Source: Candidatus Rhodoblastus alkanivorans (GTDB taxonomy: Bacteria; Pseudomonadota; Alphaproteobacteria; Rhizobiales; Beijerinckiaceae). From it: a stretch of 64,000 nucleotides of DNA. Where the stretch lies: NCBI RefSeq assembly GCF_022760755.1, contig NZ_JAIVFP010000001.1:1902001-1966000 (forward strand), in the 5' to 3' direction. The notes beneath the pieces are model-generated. The model saw only the letters and a program-made list of their open reading frames with translations. It did no database searches and had not been told where the DNA came from. The position numbers and the translations under genes were made by a program. Below, piece after piece: positions 19,893 through 28,921 of this stretch. Position 1 is the stretch's first letter; each line of letters begins with the position of its first letter.

Positions 19893-21560
19893 ATGGCGAC
19901 AGACAGGGAAGAAATCGTATTCGCTCCGCTCGGCGGGCTCGGCGAAATCGGCATGAACGCCGCGCTTTATGGCTTCGGGCCGGAAAAAAAGCGCAAATGG
20001 ATCCTGGTCGATTGCGGCGTCGCCTTCGCCGGCGCGAACATGCCCGGGGTCGATCTCATCCTGCCGGACCTCTCCTTCATCGAGAAACGCCGCGCCGATC
20101 TTCTCGGCCTGATCGTCACCCACGCCCATGAGGATCACGTCGGCGCCATCGCTTCGCTGTGGCCGCGTCTCGGTTGTCCGGTCTATGCCACGCGCTTCGC
20201 CGCCGGCCTGCTTGCGACGCGCCGCCTCGCCGAACCCGGCGCGCCGGATGTGCCGATCCATGAGGTTAAGCAGGGCGGCCGCCTCAATCTCGGGCCTTTC
20301 GACATCGAATTCGTGCCGATGTCGCATTCCATCCCTGAGTCCAACCTGCTGGCGATCCGCACCAGCGCCGGCCTCGTCGTCCATACCGGCGACTGGAAGC
20401 TCGATCCGTCGCCGGGGCTGGGCAAGACCACCGATATCCGGCGGTTGAAGGAGATCGGCGACGAGGGCGTGCGCGCGCTAATCTGCGATTCGACCAATAT
20501 TCTGCGCGAGGGCGAAAGCCCGTCCGAGGCGCAGGTCGCCGAGGTCCTGCGCGAAAAAATCCTCGCCGCCCCGGGGCGGGTGCTGGTGACGACCTTCGCC
20601 TCCAATGTCGCGCGGCTGCGCGCGGTCTGTCTCGCCGCCGAGGCGGCGGGGCGCCGCGTCGTGCTCGCCGGCCGGGCGATGGAGCGGTCGCTGGAGGTGG
20701 CGCGCGAATGCGGCTATCTCGACGGCGTGCCGGAACTGCTGTCGCTCGACAGTTTTTCCCGGATTCCCGCCCATAAAACGCTCGTTCTCGCCACTGGCAG
20801 CCAGGGCGAAGCGCGGGCGGCGATGGCGAGGATCGTGCGCGGCGAACATCCGGTCAAGCTTTCGCCGAACGATCTGGTGATCTTTTCCTCGCGCACCATT
20901 CCCGGCAACGAACGTGAGGTGAATGCGATCGTCAATGGCCTGATCCTGCAGGGCGTGGACGTGCTCACCGATCGCGACGCCCTGATTCATTGCTCCGGCC
21001 ATCCGCGGCGCGGTGAAGTCGCGCAGCTTTATCAATGGCTGCGGCCGCAGACCGCCGTGCCTGCCCATGGCGAGGCGCTGCATCTTCAGGTCCACGCCGA
21101 ATTCGCGCGCAAAGCCGGGGTCGAAAATGTGCTGGTCGCCCATAATGGCGACCTCATCGCGCTCGGTCCCGATGCGCCCGCCCATCTCGACCAGATCGCG
21201 CACGGCAGGCTCTATCAGGACGGAGACCTCATCCTGAGCGAAAAAGAAGAGTGTTTCCGCGAGCGCCATCGGCTGGCGGCGGCGGGAATCATCTCGATCG
21301 CTTTCGCGCTGACGGCCGAGGGCGACGTGGCGGGCGTGCCCGACGTCACCATGTTTGGCTTGCCGCGGAAAACGCGCGACAATCGCGCGATGGACGAGGT
21401 GGTGGACCGCGCTCTGTTCGAGACGCTGGAATCCCTCCCGCGCGCGCGCAAGAGGGACATTGACGCGGCTTGCACCGCGGTCGAGCGCGCGGTGCGCGCG
21501 GCGGTCGGCGCCGTCTGGGGCAAAAAGCCGCATGTCCATGTGCTGGCGATCGAGGTTTGA
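19893..21560 (+). CDS. rnj: ribonuclease J
   Basis: RNase J is a metallo-beta-lactamase/beta-CASP nuclease with endo- and 5'-3' exoribonuclease activity in mRNA turnover and rRNA maturation. The 555-residue protein shows the zinc motif VTHAHEDHVG near residue 75, a later His in MSHSIPES, the Asp in VVHTGDWK, the beta-CASP motifs with IFSSRTIPGNE near 335 and HCSGHPRRGE near 370, and the C-terminal domain. ATG 19893 follows GGCGGG; a GTG at 19866 overlapping birA would add nine residues. It belongs to the conserved nuoN-birA-rnj-mce order. Confidence 0.94.
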   Translation: MATDREEIVFAPLGGLGEIGMNAALYGFGPEKKRKWILVDCGVAFAGANMPGVDLILPDLSFIEKRRADLLGLIVTHAHEDHVGAIASLWPRLGCPVYATRFAAGLLATRRLAEPGAPDVPIHEVKQGGRLNLGPFDIEFVPMSHSIPESNLLAIRTSAGLVVHTGDWKLDPSPGLGKTTDIRRLKEIGDEGVRALICDSTNILREGESPSEAQVAEVLREKILAAPGRVLVTTFASNVARLRAVCLAAEAAGRRVVLAGRAMERSLEVARECGYLDGVPELLSLDSFSRIPAHKTLVLATGSQGEARAAMARIVRGEHPVKLSPNDLVIFSSRTIPGNEREVNAIVNGLILQGVDVLTDRDALIHCSGHPRRGEVAQLYQWLRPQTAVPAHGEALHLQVHAEFARKAGVENVLVAHNGDLIALGPDAPAHLDQIAHGRLYQDGDLILSEKEECFRERHRLAAAGIISIAFALTAEGDVAGVPDVTMFGLPRKTRDNRAMDEVVDRALFETLESLPRARKRDIDAACTAVERAVRAAVGAVWGKKPHVHVLAIEV

Positions 21561-21574
21561 TAGAGGAGCAAGGA

Positions 21575-21979
21575 ATGATCGGCCGTTTGAACCATGTTGC
21601 GATCGCCGTGAAGGACATCGCAGCCGCTTCGGAAACCTATCGCAACGTCTTGGGCGCGAAGGTGTCCGAGCCGACGGCCCAGCCGGAGCATGGCGTGACG
21701 GTGGTGTTCATCGAGCTTCCCAACACCAAGATCGAGCTGCTCGAACCGCTCGGCGAGGCCTCGCCCATCGCCAAATTTCTGGAAAAGAACCCCGATGGCG
21801 GCATGCACCATGTCTGCTATGAGGTCGAGGACATTCTCGCCGCGCGCGACCGCCTCAAAGCGACCGGCGCGCGGGTGATCGGCGACGGCAATCCCAAGAT
21901 CGGCGCCCATGGCAAGCCGGTTCTTTTCCTGCATCCGAAGGATTTCAACGGCACCCTGGTCGAAATCGAGCAGGTCTGA
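21575..21979 (+). CDS. mce: methylmalonyl-CoA epimerase
   Basis: This enzyme interconverts the two methylmalonyl-CoA epimers in propionate and odd-chain metabolism. The 134-residue protein is a single vicinal-oxygen-chelate (glyoxalase-like) domain pair. Metal ligands are visible in RLNHVAIAV (His near residue 7), the GMHHVCYEVED segment (near 84) and the terminal TLVEIEQV (Glu). GAGGAGCAAGGA precedes ATG 21575. It is tightly placed between rnj and the DUF1467 gene. Confidence 0.93.
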   Translation: MIGRLNHVAIAVKDIAAASETYRNVLGAKVSEPTAQPEHGVTVVFIELPNTKIELLEPLGEASPIAKFLEKNPDGGMHHVCYEVEDILAARDRLKATGARVIGDGNPKIGAHGKPVLFLHPKDFNGTLVEIEQV

Positions 21980-21989
21980 GAGGCGGGGA

Positions 21990-22244
21990 ATGGCCCATTT
22001 CAATTTCGCACCCTTTTCCCTGTCGATGACCATAGCGGTCCTGTTCGTGACCTGGTGGGTGTGTCTGTTCGCCGTCCTGCCCTTTGGCGTGCGCAACCAT
22101 CGAGAGGAGCATGAGGACCTGCCCGAGGGAGCCGATCCGGGCGCGCCGGTCAAGCCGATGCTGGTTCGCAAGGCGCTCGCCACCACCGCCCTTGCCGTCA
22201 TCGTCTATGGCATCATTGTCGTCATCACGAATGTGGCGGGCTGA
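21990..22244 (+). CDS. DUF1467 family membrane protein
   Basis: The 84-residue product has two transmembrane helices (near residues 12-33 and 62-82) around the conserved core WWVCLFAVLPFGVRNHREE. It matches the DUF1467 family, which is almost always next to mce, usually followed by proS, in alphaproteobacteria; its function is unknown. The start ATG follows GAGAGGCGGGGA. Its last 20 bases overlap the 3' end of the opposing TAXI gene. Confidence 0.88.
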   Translation: MAHFNFAPFSLSMTIAVLFVTWWVCLFAVLPFGVRNHREEHEDLPEGADPGAPVKPMLVRKALATTALAVIVYGIIVVITNVAG

Positions 22245-23586
22245 TTTCGACGCTTTCGTCCGTGGCGCGCGGGGTCGCAGCGGACGCCGCCGTCAAGGCG
22301 GCGTGGCGCCGCTCGAAACGCCGCATCGCATGCTGGATGGCGAGCGATGTCTTCCATTGCTCGCCCTTGTCGGAATCGCTTGACGCTTCGACGCAGGCGA
22401 CGAACGCCTCGTGCAATTCCTGCTCCAGGGTTTCGAGCCGGTCGCGATCGGCGGTGGCCGCTTCGCCCGCCAAAGCGATCAGGCGCCGCAAGGCGATGCG
22501 GTCGTTTTTCGCGCTTCGCGCGCTCATTGACGAGACCAGCAGGGTCAGCAGCGAGGCGCCGACGCTCAGCGGAATGCCGACGATATAGAGATAGCGCTGG
22601 GCCTGGTCGAAAAAGCTCTGGTCGCCATTGTTGAGATAATCGGCGAAGCCGGGATGGATCGGCAGCATTGGATTCTGGTCGCTGACGTCGGGCGCTTCGA
22701 TCTGGCCGGCCAATGGCGAAAGGTTCATCAGCTGCGCCTTGGCGGTCAGGATCGAGCGGCCGATGGCGTTGGCGACGATGTCGGGCATGGCGATCGGCAC
22801 GGCGAAGCGATAATTCACCGCAAGCGTGGTCACCGTGTCGTCGGGTACTTCCGGCTTGGCGTGGAATCCGCCCTCGGGGACGTCGTAGGATTCGAAAGCC
22901 GGGAAACGTTTGACGATGGCGTCGGCGTCGTCGAAGCCCAGGATTTTCGGCGCGCCTTGGGTCACGCGGGCGATTGAGGCGACCGTATCGACGACGTCGC
23001 CGGGGCCGACCGGGCCGATGGCGAGCGCCGCCGCGGCCTGCTTGCGCGCGATCGCCGGGCCGATCTCCGCGACCGGAAGGAAGACGCGCTTCACCCTGTC
23101 GGGCGCGATGCTGTAATAATTCAGCAGCAGATCGAGCGCGTGGGAATTCTCATTCTGCGCGGGCCCGATCGGAATGGCGATGGTCTTGCCGGCGAGATCG
23201 ACGAGGCTGGAAATAGCCGAATGATGGGGAACGATGATCGCGACGGCGTCGTGGCGCAGGATCACCAGGGTCTCGCCATTGACGGGCAGCGGAACGTCGC
23301 TTCGGATGACCGCAATATCGACCTTGCCCTGCTCCAGGGCCTTGGCGCTGGCGCGCACATCGGCCACTGGGACTGCCTTGAACCTGATGCGCGGATGCTG
23401 GATTTCGGCGACCTTGATGAAGGCCGCGATGAAACGATGCGCCTGGCTGCCCTCCGGCCCCGTCGTGATGCGCAGCATCGCATGAGGAGATATGAAATAG
23501 ACCGCCGCCAGCGCCCCGGCCAACGCCAGGAAGGCGATCGCGGCGGCGATGGCCATGGCGCGCGATTTGGCGAAAAGTCCAAACAA
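22225..23586 (-). CDS. membrane-anchored TAXI-family solute-binding protein
   Basis: The 453-residue protein starts with a signal-anchor helix (near residues 11-33), continues with a TAXI-type periplasmic binding fold (motifs TGPEGSQAHRF, VDIAVIRSD, LAGKTIAIPIGP), and has a second transmembrane helix near 348-368. A cytoplasmic coiled-coil-like tail of about 85 residues follows (RLETLEQELHEAF). Ordinary TAXI proteins bind acidic substrates for TRAP transporters, but no DctQM-type permease is nearby, and the C-terminal helix plus tail are unusual for a free binding protein. A sensory role is possible. The start is probably TTG 23586, because ATG 23556 would remove the basic residues before the helix. 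Confidence 0.8.
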   Translation of the reverse strand: MFGLFAKSRAMAIAAAIAFLALAGALAAVYFISPHAMLRITTGPEGSQAHRFIAAFIKVAEIQHPRIRFKAVPVADVRASAKALEQGKVDIAVIRSDVPLPVNGETLVILRHDAVAIIVPHHSAISSLVDLAGKTIAIPIGPAQNENSHALDLLLNYYSIAPDRVKRVFLPVAEIGPAIARKQAAAALAIGPVGPGDVVDTVASIARVTQGAPKILGFDDADAIVKRFPAFESYDVPEGGFHAKPEVPDDTVTTLAVNYRFAVPIAMPDIVANAIGRSILTAKAQLMNLSPLAGQIEAPDVSDQNPMLPIHPGFADYLNNGDQSFFDQAQRYLYIVGIPLSVGASLLTLLVSSMSARSAKNDRIALRRLIALAGEAATADRDRLETLEQELHEAFVACVEASSDSDKGEQWKTSLAIQHAMRRFERRHAALTAASAATPRATDESVEISPPHS

Positions 23587-23739
23587 GCCTCTGGCTCCTG
23601 CGCTGGGGCGGCGAATATTAAGACGGCGTCAGGCGCCGGCAAACGGCAATTTCGCGCCGATGACGCTGGCGCTGGTGAAAATGATTCAAAGCCTGTAAGC
23701 ACCTTGAAAAAACGCGGCCCTGATTGAGGTGAGGATTCG

Positions 23740-24687
23740 ATGGCGCTCTCCGACAACCAGCTCGATGAAATCCGCGCGATGCGGGCCGACGGATCGGCGA
23801 CCTTGCGGCCGACCGTTCCCGCTTTGGAGGAAATTCTGTTCGAGCCGATCCGGGTTCTGGACCACGGCTTTCTCCGCGTCATCGACTATATGGGCGACGA
23901 TGCAGCGGTGGTGCAGGCCGCGCGTGTGTCTTACGGCAGGGGGACGAAGAAGGTCTCGGAGGATCGCGGCCTCATCATGTATCTGATGCGGCATTGGCAC
24001 ACGACGCCGTTCGAAATGGCGGAGATCAAATTTCACGTCAAACTGCCGATCTTCGTCGCAAGACAATGGATCAGGCACAGAACCGCCAGCATCAATGAAT
24101 ATTCGGCGCGTTATTCGATCCTCGACAAGGAGTTCTACATTCCGGACGAGGAGCATCTCGCGGCGCAATCGACCGCCAATCGCCAGGGGCGGGGGGAAAT
24201 TTTGACCGGCGACGAGGCGGCCCGCGTGCTGGAGATGTTGCGGTCGGACGCGGAAAAAACCTATGCCGATTACGCCTGGATGCTCAATGAAAATCCGGAT
24301 TCGACCGTCGCCGACGCGAATCGCGCCGGATTGGCGCGCGAACTCGCGCGCATGAACCTGACCTTGAACACCTATACCCAATGGTATTGGAAGACCAATC
24401 TCCACAATCTGATGCATTTCCTGCGCTTGCGCGCCGACGTTCACGCCCAGTACGAAATTCGCGTCTATGCCGAGAAAATGCTCGATGTCCTGCGCCGCTG
24501 GACGCCTTTGACCTACGACGCTTTCGTCGAATACCGGCTCGGTTCGGTCAGCCTGTCGCGGACAGCGCTGAATGTGGTCAAAAAGCTAATCGCGGGCGAA
24601 AAGGTGACCCCGGAGGCCAGCGGCCTCTCGCCGCGCGAATGGCGCGAACTGATGCATGTCCTAAGCGAGGCAGACGCGCAGAAATAG
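23740..24687 (+). CDS. thyX: flavin-dependent thymidylate synthase
   Basis: ThyX makes dTMP from dUMP using methylenetetrahydrofolate, with FAD and NADPH as redox partners. The diagnostic ThyX motif [15 protein letters not shown] (form RHRxxSxNE) lies near residue 110, and further substrate residues are in [12 protein letters not shown] near 222. At 315 residues it matches the long alphaproteobacterial form. GAGGTGAGGA precedes ATG 23740. It is a single gene, divergent from the TAXI gene and convergent with bcsN. Confidence 0.96.
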   Translation: MALSDNQLDEIRAMRADGSATLRPTVPALEEILFEPIRVLDHGFLRVIDYMGDDAAVVQAARVSYGRGTKKVSEDRGLIMYLMRHWHTTPFEMAEIKFHVKLPIFVARQWIRHRTASINEYSARYSILDKEFYIPDEEHLAAQSTANRQGRGEILTGDEAARVLEMLRSDAEKTYADYAWMLNENPDSTVADANRAGLARELARMNLTLNTYTQWYWKTNLHNLMHFLRLRADVHAQYEIRVYAEKMLDVLRRWTPLTYDAFVEYRLGSVSLSRTALNVVKKLIAGEKVTPEASGLSPREWRELMHVLSEADAQK

Positions 24688-24727
24688 GCGCGCCGCAAGC
24701 AGGGCGCGCGTTCGGCCGGAACGGCGG

Positions 24728-25657
24728 TCACTGGCGCGGTCCGCGCAGGGCTTCAGGCGGCAGGTCGGCGCCGATCGCGGCGTGCGGGGCCTGTGCGGCG
24801 ATCGGTTGCGGCGGCGCCGCCACCGGGGCCATATAGCGCAATCCTTGGGCGTTCACGTAAGGCTCGGCGGGCGCCGCCTGCGCATATTCGGGGCGTCGCC
24901 GGGGCTCGGCCGCCCGTCGCTCGGCCGCCCGTCGCTTGGCCACGCGCGCCGGCCGGGGAGGCGCTTCGGCAATCGCTTGGGCGGAGCCGTAATTTTCGGG
25001 AATATCGACGACGATCTCGCGCGCGTCGTGGACAAGGTCGTCGATGGTGGCGTCGGCGCGACAGAGTTTGATCCGCAATGTGGCGGGCGCCGCTTCGACG
25101 CCTTCGAGCGGTATGCGCCGGCCGTTTTCGAAACTGCGGCGCGCGTCGTCGATATATTGCCAGACGTAAATGCAGCGCAGATCCTTGCCCTTGCGGCCGA
25201 TCGCCACGCCGATCCGGCCATAGCGGTTGGAATAGTCGCCATTGGCGACGACCTCCATGCGCATGCCGGGGAATTGCCGTGTCAATTCCTCGCGAATGCC
25301 GGCCTCGCCAGGTTTCCATACTGGAACCTTGTTGGACGAATAGAGCGTCTTGCCGCTCTGGATGGCGATTTCGACATGGTTGTCGGCCGAGGGGACATCG
25401 GAGGCGAGTTCTATTCTCTGCCAATAGCCGTTGGGATGGCGGCGATCGCTGACCGCCCTGGGCTGGCCGGCGCTGTCCGGAAGATGCGCCAAAGCGAAAT
25501 CTGCCGCGATTCTGCGCGGATGCGGGTCGAACCGGCCTTGGGCCGGCGATTCGGTCGCCAGAGCCACCATATCGAGATTATTGGCTCCGCTTTGCTGGCG
25601 CCCGCCGCAGGCGGCGACGCTCAGCACGAGAGGGAGAAGGAAAAGCGTCTTTTTCAT
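24728..25657 (-). CDS. bcsN: cellulose biosynthesis protein BcsN (lipoprotein)
   Basis: BcsN is an accessory protein found in alphaproteobacterial (type III) cellulose operons; its exact role is unknown. The 309-residue product starts with a lipoprotein signal (MKKTLFLLPLVLSVAAC, Cys near residue 17). A BcsN-like central domain (residues about 40-220) follows, then a basic Ala/Arg repeat region near 245-265 caused by a short tandem DNA repeat around 24905-24945. ATG 25657 is favoured: GAGGA sits 9 bases upstream, whereas ATG 25666 touches it. It begins 1 base after the bcsK stop and is the last gene of the operon. Confidence 0.82.
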   Translation of the reverse strand: MKKTLFLLPLVLSVAACGGRQQSGANNLDMVALATESPAQGRFDPHPRRIAADFALAHLPDSAGQPRAVSDRRHPNGYWQRIELASDVPSADNHVEIAIQSGKTLYSSNKVPVWKPGEAGIREELTRQFPGMRMEVVANGDYSNRYGRIGVAIGRKGKDLRCIYVWQYIDDARRSFENGRRIPLEGVEAAPATLRIKLCRADATIDDLVHDAREIVVDIPENYGSAQAIAEAPPRPARVAKRRAAERRAAEPRRRPEYAQAAPAEPYVNAQGLRYMAPVAAPPQPIAAQAPHAAIGADLPPEALRGPRQ

Positions 25658-25658
25658 T

Positions 25659-27797
25659 TCAGCCATTCCTCATCGGATCGGTCCTGGCGGCCGGCGTGAC
25701 GATCGCGGGCAGACCGGGCGCGGGCTGCGGCGCGATGATGGGCGGCGCGGCGGAGGCGGGCGCATTGATCTGGGCGGGCGCCGCATTGATGACCTGGGGA
25801 GGCGCCCGATTGAATTGGGCGAGCGGCTCCGCGGCCGGCGGGACCGATTGCGGCAGGCTCGGCGCGGCGGGCGAATCGAGCTGGACAGGATCTTCCCGGC
25901 GTTCGAGCGCCCACAAGGTTCCGGCCGGCGCGATCTGTTCCGCCGCGGTCGGCGCGCTGGCGGTTGTGACGCCGTTATAGCCGGGCAGCAGGGCAAATCC
26001 GTAACGTTCGTAGGGCATGGGGCCGACGCCGGGAACGCGATGGGCCACCAGCGGGATGCCGCCCGGTCGCGGTTCGGGCGCATAGCCGCCGGGTTTGGCC
26101 GCGGGGTCCGCGCCGACCGCGGCGTTGACGACCGATGGCTGCCCGACCGCCGCGAAGCGCAGCGGATTTTCCGGTCCGACATGAATGGGAAATTCCGTCC
26201 GGCGAATTTTCGGCATTCCCGCGAGCGAGGCGCGTCCGCTGGCGGCGTCGTCCGGCCCGGCGACTCGGCCCCAGACATATTGGCGCGCCGGATCCTGGGT
26301 ATAGGCCCCGGGAACATTGACGCCCCCCATTTGCGCGGCCCTTGTGGCGGCCCAGCGCCTCGCGCGCCCATTGTCGTCGCAAGGGGTCGGCGGATGCCGC
26401 CGTCCGTCGGGGAACAGCAGCGCCACGACCTTCGGAAACAGGCCGTCGTAGCGATTGATCAAATCGACCGCGTCGCGCCGCTTCTTCAGCCGCATCAAGG
26501 TCAAGGCATAGCCATAGACGGTGCCTTCCTTGGGGCGCCAGGCGACGGCGCGTTCGAACCATTGCAGCGCCGCGCCGAACTGGCAGGAATTATAGGCGTA
26601 CCAGGCGAGCGCCTGCGCGCCTTCCCCGGATGCGCTGTCCAGCGTGACCTCGCCATAGCGGGTGAGCCGCGCCGGTTCGATATAGGGCGGAATCGGCTTG
26701 GTCAGATCGGTCTCGAGCGTGTCGATGAAGAGGATCGAATTGTTGACCAGAGGCTTGCGCCAGGCGTAAGCGACCTCCTCGGTTTCGCGCCTCTTGCCGA
26801 GCCAGCGCAGCGACAAGGCCAGGCCATGGGCCACCATGGCGTCGCCGCCGCGAGCGAGGGCGAATTTGAACCAGTCGAGCGACGGCGCATAAAGCTTGAG
26901 CTTGTAATAATACCAGCCGAGCAGCGCCGGCTGGTTGGGGTCGCTGGCGCCATGGGCGAAATCGCCGAAGATCTTGAGATCCTGGGCGTCGACCTGCTGC
27001 TGGCGCTCGTCGTGAAGAAAGGCGGCGATGCGCGCGCGGGCGATGTCGGGCGCGATGACGTCGAATTCGCTTTTGCCGGCGGAATCCTTGTGCGCCATGG
27101 CGAGCAATTGCTCGACCTGATCCATGCGCAGCGACCCCATGGCCTTCTGCACCGTCGCCAGCCGCAACGGCGGATCGGTTTCATTCTGGAGGATGGTCTT
27201 GTAGACGGTCAGGGCGTCGCCGGTCAGGCGCGATTTCTGATAGGCTTCGGCGATCGTCCACAGCACGTCGATATCGACGCCTTCGAGATGCGCGCCGGAA
27301 TCCTTCAGCATCTGCACGATGTCGCCGAACCTTTGGCTTTTGGCGAGATCGACGATCCGGTTTCGGAACAATTTGGCGGCCAGTTTGGCGCGCAGATCCG
27401 CCGAGGGCTCCCAGCCCGGCTCGGCCTTCCGCCGCTCCGCGATCGCCTGGCGCAATTCGTCCAGCTTGCCGGCGCCGTAGAGATTCCACAAATCCTGCTC
27501 GTCCTCGCCGCCGGGCGCGGCCTGGGCGTAATTGAGGTCGGGAGGAGTCCAATCGGGATAAAGCCGGCGCAGGCGGCGCAACTCCGCCTGGGCGCGGGCG
27601 GTCTGGCCGCTCGACGCATAATAGCGCAAGGCGCTCTCGTCGACCCGGCGCTCTGGTCCGCTCGTCCTCGGCATCGCGGCGGAAGATATGGCGGCGCCGG
27701 GCGTCTGCGCGCAAGCTGAAGCGCCCGCGCCGGCGGCGAAAGCCACAGCGAGCGCCGAAAGCGCGAGTTTTCCGGGAGGCCTCAGCTTTTGGAACAT
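25659..27797 (-). CDS. bcsK: TPR protein of cellulose export (BcsK/BcsC-like, no beta-barrel)
   Basis: The 712-residue protein has a signal peptide (residues 1-30, ending ASACAQ) and then helical tetratricopeptide-like repeats over about residues 50-480, such as LLGWYYYKLKLYAPSLDWFKFALARG and ALAWYAYNSCQFGAALQWFERAV. The last 170 residues are low-complexity, rich in Pro, Ala and Gln. BcsC proteins end in a 16-strand outer-membrane barrel; that domain is absent here, as in the BcsK group of type III operons. A periplasmic scaffold guiding the glucan is the likely role. ATG 27797 gives the signal peptide. The start lies 16 bases inside the bcsZ end. Confidence 0.8.
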   Translation of the reverse strand: MFQKLRPPGKLALSALAVAFAAGAGASACAQTPGAAISSAAMPRTSGPERRVDESALRYYASSGQTARAQAELRRLRRLYPDWTPPDLNYAQAAPGGEDEQDLWNLYGAGKLDELRQAIAERRKAEPGWEPSADLRAKLAAKLFRNRIVDLAKSQRFGDIVQMLKDSGAHLEGVDIDVLWTIAEAYQKSRLTGDALTVYKTILQNETDPPLRLATVQKAMGSLRMDQVEQLLAMAHKDSAGKSEFDVIAPDIARARIAAFLHDERQQQVDAQDLKIFGDFAHGASDPNQPALLGWYYYKLKLYAPSLDWFKFALARGGDAMVAHGLALSLRWLGKRRETEEVAYAWRKPLVNNSILFIDTLETDLTKPIPPYIEPARLTRYGEVTLDSASGEGAQALAWYAYNSCQFGAALQWFERAVAWRPKEGTVYGYALTLMRLKKRRDAVDLINRYDGLFPKVVALLFPDGRRHPPTPCDDNGRARRWAATRAAQMGGVNVPGAYTQDPARQYVWGRVAGPDDAASGRASLAGMPKIRRTEFPIHVGPENPLRFAAVGQPSVVNAAVGADPAAKPGGYAPEPRPGGIPLVAHRVPGVGPMPYERYGFALLPGYNGVTTASAPTAAEQIAPAGTLWALERREDPVQLDSPAAPSLPQSVPPAAEPLAQFNRAPPQVINAAPAQINAPASAAPPIIAPQPAPGLPAIVTPAARTDPMRNG

Positions 27798-28921
27798 GAC
27801 GCATATCTCAGATGCGCGGCGACAATCGCGAGGAGGTGCAATGTCGCCGGATAATAGTTTGCGTTGGTCGCGGCGGTAAAAAACATCGGGTTCAGGGGCG
27901 TTTTCCGCGTCGCGCAAAGGGTCAGTTCGGCGATGGCGTCATAGTCGCGATCGCCGAATGGCGCGCCGCGGCGGCCGTCGTCGAGATTGACCGGCCCAAG
28001 CGCGGGATCCTGCGCCCATAAGGCGACGAAGGGCGCGAAAGTCGCGCGGTCGCCGACGCCCGCCATGGCCATGTAAAGCGGAATGCGGATGGCGTTATAG
28101 GAAAAGGCGCGGGCAAAGCCTGTCGCCGGCTCCCATCTGCCATTCTGTTCGGATATCCAGTCCGGCGGCAGGTGGGCGGGACCGACGCGCGCGGCCTTGA
28201 TCAGCGTCAGCCCGGACTGGATGAGGCCATTCCAATCCACTTCCGGCGCGACTTGCGGCAGGCGCTCGAACGCGGGGAAAACCCAATAGGACAGATTGAG
28301 GACCGGACCGTCGGGCCGGTCCTCCTTGGCGAAACCGGCCACTGCCGGCAGCAGCAGCGGCCCCGCCTCGCCGCCGACCAGCAGCAATTTGCGGCCGATT
28401 TCGACGGCGATGCGGCGCGCCGCGACGCGATAGGATTCGTCGCCCCAATAATCCGCCGCTTCCGTCAATCCCCATGCGACCAGGATGTCGCCATCGGAGG
28501 CGTCGTTCATGTCGGTGACCGGGGGGCGGGAGCGCGGATCCCAGCGCCATGCGATGAGCTGATCCTCCCGGGTCATCATATTGGCGCGGGTAAAGCCCCA
28601 AATGCGGTCGAAAGCCTCATGGTCGTTCGCCGCGACAGCGAGGAGCATGCCATAGCCCTGACCTTCGCTATGGCTGATGGCGCCATTGGCGTAATCGACT
28701 ACGCGGCCGGATTGCGTGATGAAGCGCGCCTTGTAGCGCGCCCAGAGGTCGGGGCTGGCCAGGCTTCCGCCGAGCTTCCTTTCGCTGGCGTCGAGATCGA
28801 GCCTTTCCGCGGTTGCGGCGGGCGCGGCCGACGGCGTCTGCGCGGGGGCCTGCGCGGGGGCGGCGCCCGCGACGAGCAGCAGGCCGATGAAGTAAAGGGT
28901 GTGGGCGATCCTGGGCCTCAT
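27782..28921 (-). CDS. bcsZ: periplasmic endo-1,4-beta-glucanase BcsZ (GH8)
   Basis: BcsZ is the glycoside hydrolase family 8 cellulase that accompanies cellulose synthesis. The 379-residue protein has a signal peptide (about 1-24), then the GH8 core with SEGQGYGMLLAV (near residue 85, catalytic acid Glu) and DASDGDILVAWGL (near 142, catalytic Asp region), and C-terminal NANYYPATLHLL. Its start overlaps the bcsB stop by four bases (ATGA). It lies in the order bcsA-bcsB-bcsZ-bcsK. Confidence 0.94.
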   Translation of the reverse strand: MRPRIAHTLYFIGLLLVAGAAPAQAPAQTPSAAPAATAERLDLDASERKLGGSLASPDLWARYKARFITQSGRVVDYANGAISHSEGQGYGMLLAVAANDHEAFDRIWGFTRANMMTREDQLIAWRWDPRSRPPVTDMNDASDGDILVAWGLTEAADYWGDESYRVAARRIAVEIGRKLLLVGGEAGPLLLPAVAGFAKEDRPDGPVLNLSYWVFPAFERLPQVAPEVDWNGLIQSGLTLIKAARVGPAHLPPDWISEQNGRWEPATGFARAFSYNAIRIPLYMAMAGVGDRATFAPFVALWAQDPALGPVNLDDGRRGAPFGDRDYDAIAELTLCATRKTPLNPMFFTAATNANYYPATLHLLAIVAAHLRYASCSKS

